From Simmondsia chinensis (taxonomy: Eukaryota; Streptophyta; Magnoliopsida; Caryophyllales; Simmondsiaceae): a stretch of DNA of 64,000 bases. The notes under the pieces are model-generated. The model was given only the letters and a program-made list of their open reading frames with translations, was not told the origin of the DNA and searched no databases. The DNA lies in NCBI GenBank assembly GCA_018398585.1, contig JAGTTD010000010.1, positions 3,613,501-3,677,500 on the forward strand, written 5' to 3'. The position numbers and the translations under genes were made by a program. Numbering within the stretch: position 1 is the first letter of the stretch; every line of letters begins with the position of its first letter. Below are positions 56,797-64,000 of the stretch, piece after piece.

Positions 56797-57846
56797 CAAA
56801 GAGTAAAAAATGGTGATGTAGAAATTAATTAAGATGCAAATTTAGAGAATGTGAACATACATTATACAATTGAAGCATGAACTTATTTTGATGTATAGAA
56901 ACAAGTTTTTGGATGGGATATGTTTTATGTGTCATCGTACAAAGGAAAGCTGATACAATGTTTTTCAATTTTTGGTACAAAGGGAAGAAAACTGAAAAAT
57001 TATAGCCCTAATTAAGAACATAATGCAGTTTTATATTCGACCTTTTTCTATCTCTAATTTTTCTTTTTTTCTATTTTTCATTTGAAAAACATATTTAGAA
57101 GTAAAAAAAAAAAAATGTCAACAATTTTCTAACATAGAAAACGAGCAAACACATTCAACTAATCCTAGTTTTTTAATTTTCTGAAAATAGAAAATCATGG
57201 GGCATAAGTAATATTTGTAAATCCAAAACTTGATAACCTAATCCAAACTTGACCTAAACAATCAGGATAACCAATTAGAAAAAGATCGGTTTGACCACAT
57301 CTCATCCGCCAAGTTTCGAATATTGACTCCAATACAAATTACACCTTGGGATTTTTTTCATTGCTGCAAACTCAAATATCGAATACCTTGTACTTGTTTC
57401 TACCCATACATTAGATATTGATTTAACGGTCAAATAAACATATAGGTTGCACAATTTTAAAATGAAATGACTCGAGTATATCCAATCCATGAATATTCGA
57501 ATATCTATGTAGGTACAAATACCACTTTGAAATTTCTTTCAGTTTACAAATTTGGATTTCAGACACCGTCTATTTATACATACAAATCATATTAGATATT
57601 GATTTAAATATCAAATAAATATATGATTTGTACAATTCAAAGATACAAGGGCGTGTAAGAGTGAGAGAGAGAGACGACACGAGTGAAGAAAGGGAAACAG
57701 AAGAGTGGTGGAAACGGTGCTAGATAAGATGACATAAACAAGAAACAAATGAAGAACGCTAAGGAAAATCTCGAGAAAACTCGGAAGCTGTCTTCCAACT
57801 TCTCCAATTCAAAAACTGGGTTTTGAACAACTTTTCCGATTTTTTA
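56797..57846. other. Intergenic DNA between convergent DUF241 loci
   Basis: AT-rich. GATATTGATTTAA recurs near 57413 and 57595 with its surroundings (CATACATTAGATATTGATTT; TCATATTAGATATTGATTT), which looks like a diverged duplication of about 180 bp. No gene seen. Confidence 0.4.
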
Positions 57847-58733
57847 TTAGCTCAAAATGATGCTCAGAAGTGTTGCTCTGGTCTTCACCAAACACATGAG
57901 CAAGCGCTGCAACCTTTCTCCAACAGCCTTCACCCATTCTTCTAGCTTGCCTCTTTGGCTGCTCATACTCACCTTCTCCTGCAGCGCATGGAGAGCACTA
58001 TGCACATCATGACACTCTTCCAAAATCGAACCTGAATCCGAACCCAAACCTGACCTTGAACTTGAATCCGAACCCAAACCCGAACTTGAACTTGAATCCA
58101 AACCTGAACCCGAACCCTCGTTCTTGAAGTAAGTATCTTTCGTTTCAATGACAGCCAACAAGCTTTTAAACACACCGAGTATTGCCCATTCAGATTCGAA
58201 CAATGTTATCATCATGTCAGCAATTTTATATGGGATGGCATTTTTTGTTCTGCTACCTCTGCAAAACCAGAGGATCTCCTTTAGGGTCTCGATTTTTGAA
58301 TCTAAGCACTTAGCATCTTCCACAGAGATCTCATGGGTAGGACACGGGTCTCGCATTCCAATAATTGTATACAGTTCTAGTACAAATTCCTTTGTCTCCG
58401 TTGTTATCTCTCTGACGGCAGTGAGTGTGGTTGATCCTGTTAGTAAATCTTCGTCATATCTCTCTTGGCACTCATGAACTGCAGCTTGTTGAATGAGTGG
58501 AAGTTGAAGCATTTCAACCATACATTCATAGGAAACGATGAAGTGGTTCAGTTTGTGGCTGATCGAGGAAGCGAGAATGCGTACAAGGGCTTTAAAGAAT
58601 CTAGTTCTCTTAGATGCTCAGAACATACTCTGAAATGCTCGCTGAACCGAGAAGAGAGGAGATTCGAGGGATTTGGGAGGCTATTTGATCGAAAATAGCG
58701 GGGTAATTTTGAGCTTACGTGGGCAGTAGCCAT
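57847..58733 (-). pseudogene. DUF241 (BYPASS1-related) gene with a frameshift
   Basis: On the minus strand a start at 58733 gives MATAHVSSKLPRYFRSNSLP, the family N terminus. That frame ends at a TGA at 58548. The rest of the domain is in another frame: ILASSISHKLN (upstream of 58521), then MVEMLQLPLIQQAAVHECQE, RYDEDLLTGSTTLTAVREIT and TETKEFVLELYTIIG, ending LVKTRATLLSIILS at 57847. The other frame has a stop at 58618-58620, so the shift lies between about 58548 and 58618. Before the C-terminal helices is a 10-residue repeat (SGLGSDSSSR-type, three units). No intron of normal size could explain the frame change. Confidence 0.8.
58024..58113 (-). repeat. 30-bp in-frame minisatellite in the DUF241 locus
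   Basis: Three units on the + strand begin GAATCCGAACCCAAAC (or GAATCCAAACCTGAAC) with period 30 bp. They encode the three Ser/Gly/Asp decapeptides in the minus-strand protein. Confidence 0.8.
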
Positions 58734-58783
58734 CTTTCTTCAAGCTCTGCAAGTGTTCAATATGCTTTCATCCAGGCGATTCT

Positions 58784-58793
58784 GTATATAATG
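58784..58793 (-). promoter_or_regulatory. TATA-like element of the - strand DUF241 locus
   Basis: CATTATATAC on the minus strand lies about 50 bp before the ATG at 58733. Motif and spacing only. Confidence 0.35.
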
Positions 58794-58999
58794 CAAAGAA
58801 AGAGACGTAAGGAATCTTTTAATCAACAAAAACAGAAAAAAAAAAAAACCAATGCATTAGTCTAGTATATGATATATGTTATACTAATGTATATGTAATA
58901 AGATATTTCATTCCCCGTTGACTGATTTGGGAACTGGAAATTTTCTTGCAGCTCAAGCAGTCTACTATCCACTTTGACAAGCGAATGTGAATAAGCCAA

Positions 59000-59453
59000 T
59001 GTTAGGTGAAATACCCAAGATTTGGGTTCGATTTAGATATCAAACGAAATATGAGAAAACAAATAAGAACAAAAAGGAAGAAAGAGAAACGAAGACACTA
59101 GTATTAACGTGGAAAACCCTCAAAAGAAAAAACCACGGGCGGAGGTAGAGATCTTCACTAGATAGAAAATGTAGTACAAAATTTTCACTCACTCCCTCTC
59201 TCTCTCTCTTTTGCTCTTTGTATTCTCTCTCTAAATGGGCAAAGCCCTAAAAGATGAATTTATAGCACCGGAAACAAAGAGAAACCATAGAAAAGAAACG
59301 GGTCTAACAACCCGGCCCAAAACAATAAGGTCTGCAAACCCAACCACCCCCCCCCCCCCCCCCTCCCCCCTCTTTGGAGTTCAGTGTTGAGCTATGGTCT
59401 CGCTCCACCTCAGACCTCTGCTTAAAAATTAAGACACAACACAATACCCAACA
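59000..59453 (-). mobile_element. Solo LTR of a copia-type element
   Basis: The 454-bp unit begins TGTTAGGTGAAATACCC and ends ATACCCAACA on the + strand, giving TG..CA borders. In minus orientation it has a TATA-like GCTATAAATTC (around 59257-59267), an AGAGAGAGAGAG leader-type run and a GGTTTTCCACGTTAATAC segment often seen in copia LTR R/U5 regions. A 17-C run lies at 59347-59363. The flanks GCCAA and TCAGT do not match, so the TSD is lost or the element recombined. Confidence 0.7.
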
Positions 59454-60727
59454 TCAGTAGTTGTAAGAACCATGGCAACATTGGTTAAGTGTCTCGTACC
59501 AAGATGTACACTGCAACCAGTTATTGAGATGACTGCAATCTATTGATATAAGAACTCAACAAAATTTTCTAGGTTACCAACGATGATATAGGCGTGATTC
59601 ATAAGGATCAAAAGGTCAATATGATAGCCCAGATGTCGTCATTATCATGTCAATATCTATTGTGTCCCCCCACACCATCTAGCGAACTCGCCTATTTAGA
59701 AAGCGTAAATCCAAGTTCAGAGGCCTATGCGGACAATTCTTCACATAGTGCTTGAGAGGCTCTAAATTTTGGTTACCTTTCACTTCAAAGATCAGGACAA
59801 AGCTAAAATTTCTTAATGCCTATCTCCATGAGAGATACATTTGCAACTATGAGAAATTACTGAAAGTTGGGGACATAGAACTGGGTAGATTCAGCACATA
59901 ACCATGTTATCTCTACTGAACTGTTGGAGTTGGCGTATTGGTTAGGCTACCCCCCCATGAGCTAGAAGTTTTGAGTTTTAAGCTCATCCCCATCCCCTAT
60001 AGTTGGTGTCCCTTTTGAGGGGAAAGTTATATTCTTTTCACTACTGTTAAAAAAATGTAATCTCTTGCAGACAGGAAGTTGGAAATCCTAATATCAGCTC
60101 TTACAATCATGCACATATATCGAGCATGGGAAATGAAAGCACTCGCCAAATCAAGCTGCAGTTGAAATCCTTCGCTTTCTTACACCACAGCATCTGAAAT
60201 GGATTCTTCTCTGAACCCAAAATGGATGGCCATGCCCACTCAGTTAGGTTGCCATCGATTCCATATACAGTCTATCAACAACTTTTCAAACTTTTGTACA
60301 GATTCAGGTCTTCTGAATCTTCCAATATCTCATCTTCACCTGAAAGCCACTGACTAAATAGCCTACAATATGAGCTGTTACTACCAACAATTCAAGTCCC
60401 AGCCCAAGATTGCCAAATGGGTCATTAAATAGTTAAAAAGATGCATTTGTCACAGACAAGAAAAGACAGTGAAAGGTTCAATCAGTCCTGCATAGAACGT
60501 GCAGCGATAACTTCATTATTGCTAACAAAATTTGGTTAATACTGAGACCAAGAAGAAAGTCAAGAAAGCAGCTCTCAAGCACTTGCGAGATAATTAAGAA
60601 CATCCTAACTAAATCCACCTCTGATATAGACCAAATCCATATAAGTCATAGATGGTAAAAGAGGTGGAACATGCGATAGCCCACACCTTTGAATCCCTGC
60701 AAGGCCGAACATAACCCTAAACAACTG
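59454..60727. other. Gene-free stretch with a tRNA-like SINE relic
   Basis: Positions 59930-60055 have GGCGTATTGGTTAGGC (A-box-like) and TTTTGAGTTTTAAGC (decayed B box) with a CCCATCCCCTATAG body and an A-rich end. This suggests an old tRNA-derived SINE. The remainder is not recognised and could be transcribed downstream sequence of the PPR gene. Confidence 0.4.
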
Positions 60728-60892
60728 CTTGGGACCCCCTGAATTTTATGGGCCCCCAAATTTTAGAGCTTGTGGCTTTTGAAGTAACAAGTGTGAATAT
60801 TAATAGGTTTTAAGAGAATAGTTACTATAAATGAAGGCCCCATTTAAAAATTTTGCTTGGAGCTCGGTGAATGTCAGGGCTGGCCCTGATCC
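60728..60892. mobile_element. hAT-type element fragment
   Basis: GACCCCCTGAATTTTATGGG, CCCCCAAATTTTAGAGC and the end CAGGGCTGGCCCTG (60875-60888) resemble plant hAT elements with a CAGGGCCGGCCCTG-type terminus. The opposite terminus and TSD were not found. Confidence 0.4.
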
Positions 60893-61711
60893 CCTCTATC
60901 ATTCACAATCGGGACAAAAAAGGAATCAAGGACAAGTTATTGGTTGTCGACCTTCAAATCCAAGCACAAATGCAAGGCAAGTGGAATAGTAGCACTGTGG
61001 GCAGGAGAGTTTGAAGCTGTAGATGCTGCTTCTTGCTCCTTGATCAGCCAGAAAGATTCAAAAAAAAAGTTGATGGTAAGTATGTTCTTATTCATTGAAT
61101 GGACTGATATAATTTGCCAACAAATCATTTGGTGAGTATCTTCTTATCAAAATGATTTAACAATCCTTTGAATTGAGTTTCCCTAAACATTAGCAATTGA
61201 GGAGTTCCCACATCTATGATTTATAAATTGTGATTCCCATTCCAGCTGAAGAGGAAAGACATTCAGACTTCAGAAGTAGCAAAATCATCAGAAATGAAAG
61301 CACCAGAAGCAATAGGGGAAAATGAGAAAAAACCACAAGTAAATAGCAGAAAGAGAGAAAGCAGAATAGGAAGCATACCTCTTAGCAATCCAGCTGTTTT
61401 GCAGAGAAAGAAGACTATTAGATCATTCTCGCAATCCATACTACTTCAGTGAAAACTTCCCTCAACTTCGTTCTCCAAGTGTAAGAAGGCCGGTGCCATT
61501 TAACATAAAATATTCAACCCCAACTTTCTATGCTTACCCTTTGTTTTCGGTAACGAGAGTGTCTGGGCCAGCTTATACAGACTTCAACTCATCCTTAGGT
61601 TAAACGCACCGCCTAGTTCTCACATTTAACAAAGTGAGTTACGGCCCACAAACCTAGTTGGTGTCCCAAAAGGAATTGCATGCACCCAAAGACAAGATTT
61701 GGATCCCAGAC
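60893..61711 (-). other. Probable 3' flank or 3' UTR of the PPR gene
   Basis: Less AT-rich than typical intergenic DNA here. On the minus strand GCTAAGAG|GTATGC near 61376-61382 would serve as a splice donor, so spliced 3' UTR is possible. No protein-coding content. Confidence 0.35.
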
Positions 61712-64000
61712 CTAGGCTTGCCCACCAGAGTCATAAATCTGGCCTCGCAGAGAATCATGATGACGTCTGTAACCAGCATCTTTCATATTCGCAGCCAAAG
61801 TTGTCAGCGTATCATATATCTGCTGAGACTTCTGGTGCTTCCAATCTCTAGATGCAAAGAAATCAACTTGACCAGCAATTTCAATCCAACTACAACCTAC
61901 CTCCTTCCTCAAACCTCTATCTTGCATTTCTTTTCTTATTCTATCAGCATTCTTCCAGTTTCCTTCATCGGCATGGATATGTGACAGCAGCACATGATAG
62001 CCACTCATGCTATTTCTAGACTCCATCTCAAGCAACTTATCGGCTACAATCTTCGCCAATTCATATTGCCGATGAATTTTGCAAGCTGCAAATACGGATC
62101 CCCAAGCTCGGATTGCATGACCTCCCTCACCCAATTCATCAGCTAACGTACAGGCTTCTTCTAATCTCCCATCTCTGCTCAACATGTCAACCACACAGCA
62201 GAAATGCTCGAGAGAAGGCCTAATCTTGTATTTTTCCTCCATGGAGTCGAAAATCTGAAGACCTTCATCAACCAATCCAGCGTAACTGCAGGCAGATAAG
62301 ATTGCGATGAATGTAATAGCATCGGGTTTCACACCAGAATTCAGCATTTCCTTAAACAAAATGAGAGCTACATCACCCATTCCATGTTGACCATAGCCCA
62401 AAATCATATTAGTGTACGTGACAATACTTTTCACAGGAGTCTGAAAGAACACATTCTTGGCAGAAGTAATAGCGCCTAGCTTTGAGTACATGTCTACTAG
62501 AGCAGAGCTCACATAAACATTATGGTCCAGGAAATGACGAATGGCAAAGCCATGGATTTGCCTACCCAGGGAAATGCTACCCATCTGACTGCAAGCTGGG
62601 AGAACTGAAGCTATTGTAACAGCATTGGGCAAGGCTTTACTATCAAGCATTTGGCAGAATACAGTAAAAGTCTCTTCAACAAGTCCATTTTGTGCGTTAG
62701 CAGAGATCATAGCATTCCATGTGGCTTGATCTCTACTGACGTCGTTGTTTCTTTCAAACAACAGTTTTCCTTTCCCAATAAGACCAGATTTAGCATACAT
62801 ATCGACAAGATAACTCTCCATACCCTCAAAGCGAATCTCCTGCCTAATCAGATAAGCATGAGTTTCTTTTCCGATTCTATCACTTTTGAGATTCGATGCT
62901 GCTGAGAGTAGAGCAGTGGTAGTTACTGAATCAACCGTAAACCCCTGCTTCTGCATCTCAAAAACAAGCAACAACCCCTCTTCATCAAAGCCATTTTGTA
63001 CGAGCGCAGTAATCATAGAATTCCATGTCACCGTATCTCTTTCTTGCATCATATCGAAAACCTTAAAGGATAAATCGATCAAACCACATCTCGAATACAA
63101 AACAATAACTGCATTTACTACAGGAATAGACAATAACATCGAGTTCTTAATTATATAAGCATGCAGTTGCTGACCAATACAACGTTGCTGCAATTGTGAA
63201 GCTGCTGTTAATGCTGTAAGAAAAGTAAGATCATCAACTAACACTTGCTCTGTTCCAAGAGCTTCTACAAATAGGTCCAACGCTTCAACATAACAGCGAT
63301 TCTGAATATACGCACCAATCATAGTGTTCCACACCTCAACATTCTTCTCCAAACACCCCTCGAAAACCTTCCTAGCCACATCTACATCCCCCATCTCCGA
63401 ATACATAAGTATAGCCGAGCTAACCACAAACGGGTCACCAACATACTTACTACCAAACTTTACAAGCATTCCATACAAAACATTAGCAACCCTATAATCA
63501 CAAAAACTCGAAACACCCGGAAACAAATTGACAAAGCTAACTGCTGTTGGCCTAATACCCATTTTCATCATCAACCTAAACTGTTTAACAGCTTCAACAT
63601 ACTTCTCAATCTTTACATACCACGAAATCAAAGTATTCCAAGCAACAACATTCCTCTTCTTCATGGCACCAAAAACTCTACAAACTAAATCAATCTCACC
63701 AAACCCAGATACCAAATCACCATCTAAACAACTAGAATACATATTCAACAAAGAATTATACACAATTCTACTAGCATTGATCTGGGACCGTAACACCTGA
63801 CAATGAACAGCCTTCCCAACCCTTAACTCCCTTGTATCAGCACAAGCTTTAAGAACAGAAGAGTAAGTATAAGAGTCACATTTAGTGGACAAATTAGACC
63901 TCATTTTAGAGTAAAACAAAAGGGCTTCCAAGGGCATGTTATTACAGATAAACCCAATGATTATAGTGTTCCAAAGTACAGTACTTGGGCGAGGCAATGT
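61712..64000 (-). CDS. AEF1: PPR protein, PLS class with E/E+ domain; AEF1/MPR25-like (5' end outside window)
   Basis: An intronless minus-strand frame is open from the window edge to TAG at 61712-61714 (763 residues visible). The first in-frame codons at the edge are ACA TTG, so the real start lies beyond 64000. Tandem PPR units of P, L and S type are clear: RPSTVLWNTIIIGFICNNMP, RNVVAWNTLISWYVK, KNVEVWNTMIGAYIQN, RDTVTWNSMITALVQNG, DQATWNAMISANAQNG, IVTYTNMILGYGQHGMG. E and E+ follow (SGYHVLLSHIHADEGNW, LRKEVGCSWIEIAGQVDFF). There is no DYW deaminase domain. From memory the order and wording match Arabidopsis At3g22150 (AEF1/MPR25, about 820 residues), an editing factor for plastid atpF and mitochondrial nad5. 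Such E+ proteins bind one RNA site and need a deaminase partner. About 60-80 N-terminal residues with the transit peptide are missing from view. Confidence 0.85.
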   Translation of the reverse strand, partial: TLPRPSTVLWNTIIIGFICNNMPLEALLFYSKMRSNLSTKCDSYTYSSVLKACADTRELRVGKAVHCQVLRSQINASRIVYNSLLNMYSSCLDGDLVSGFGEIDLVCRVFGAMKKRNVVAWNTLISWYVKIEKYVEAVKQFRLMMKMGIRPTAVSFVNLFPGVSSFCDYRVANVLYGMLVKFGSKYVGDPFVVSSAILMYSEMGDVDVARKVFEGCLEKNVEVWNTMIGAYIQNRCYVEALDLFVEALGTEQVLVDDLTFLTALTAASQLQQRCIGQQLHAYIIKNSMLLSIPVVNAVIVLYSRCGLIDLSFKVFDMMQERDTVTWNSMITALVQNGFDEEGLLLVFEMQKQGFTVDSVTTTALLSAASNLKSDRIGKETHAYLIRQEIRFEGMESYLVDMYAKSGLIGKGKLLFERNNDVSRDQATWNAMISANAQNGLVEETFTVFCQMLDSKALPNAVTIASVLPACSQMGSISLGRQIHGFAIRHFLDHNVYVSSALVDMYSKLGAITSAKNVFFQTPVKSIVTYTNMILGYGQHGMGDVALILFKEMLNSGVKPDAITFIAILSACSYAGLVDEGLQIFDSMEEKYKIRPSLEHFCCVVDMLSRDGRLEEACTLADELGEGGHAIRAWGSVFAACKIHRQYELAKIVADKLLEMESRNSMSGYHVLLSHIHADEGNWKNADRIRKEMQDRGLRKEVGCSWIEIAGQVDFFASRDWKHQKSQQIYDTLTTLAANMKDAGYRRHHDSLRGQIYDSGGQA

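Noticed and set aside
59347..59363. A SINE C-rich spacer, as at 6087
   Set aside because: The flanks match a copia-type LTR with TG..CA borders, and no SINE module motif is nearby.
61658..61984. A 108-residue gene on the + strand
   Set aside because: It is a shadow of the PPR coding sequence on the opposite strand.

Overview
The window looks like nuclear DNA from a dicot plant, probably a woody core eudicot. It is AT-rich. The genes have introns (GT..AG) and belong to plant-only families: DUF630/DUF632, DUF241 (BYPASS1-related) and an organelle-targeted PLS-class PPR protein. The rest is dense with plant transposable-element relics. I cannot name the species. No tRNA gene, full rRNA gene, CRISPR array or bacterial operon was found.

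Layout. Positions 1-44100 hold no gene I can support. This part is a mosaic of small non-autonomous elements: SINEs, TRIM-like elements, PIF/Harbinger-, hAT- and Mutator-type MITEs, solo LTRs and decayed LINEs. Many still have readable target-site duplications (TSDs) and terminal inverted repeats (TIRs). Positions 44100-52560 hold one intact four-exon gene on the + strand, encoding an 808-residue DUF630/DUF632 protein with a myristoylation-type N terminus. Positions 55700-58800 hold two convergent DUF241 genes, each with one inactivating lesion near its 5' end (a stop codon in one, a frameshift in the other). Positions 61712-64000 hold the 3' part of a PPR gene on the - strand that matches Arabidopsis At3g22150 (AEF1/MPR25) from memory. 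It runs off the window edge.

How the parts relate. The protein genes have no evident functional link. The mobile fraction does have internal logic. At least eleven SINE copies and one 5'-truncated RTE-clade LINE (27841-29040) end in the same 3' module (a conserved 'AAGGCTGCGTAC' core and a GTTGTTGTTG tail). This points to a LINE that supplies the machinery and SINEs that borrowed its tail. Five of these SINEs carry a 5S rRNA-derived head that keeps much of the 5S internal promoter. Elements are often nested: a SINE in a MITE, a LINE at a MITE end, a MITE in a MITE, and MITEs plus a SINE in introns of the DUF632 gene. The most distinctive single objects are a 1000-bp fold-back Mutator-like element with a perfect 9-bp TSD (30733-31732), and beside it a solo LTR carrying a cluster of TGTGTCGACACA-type palindromes (31813-32506).
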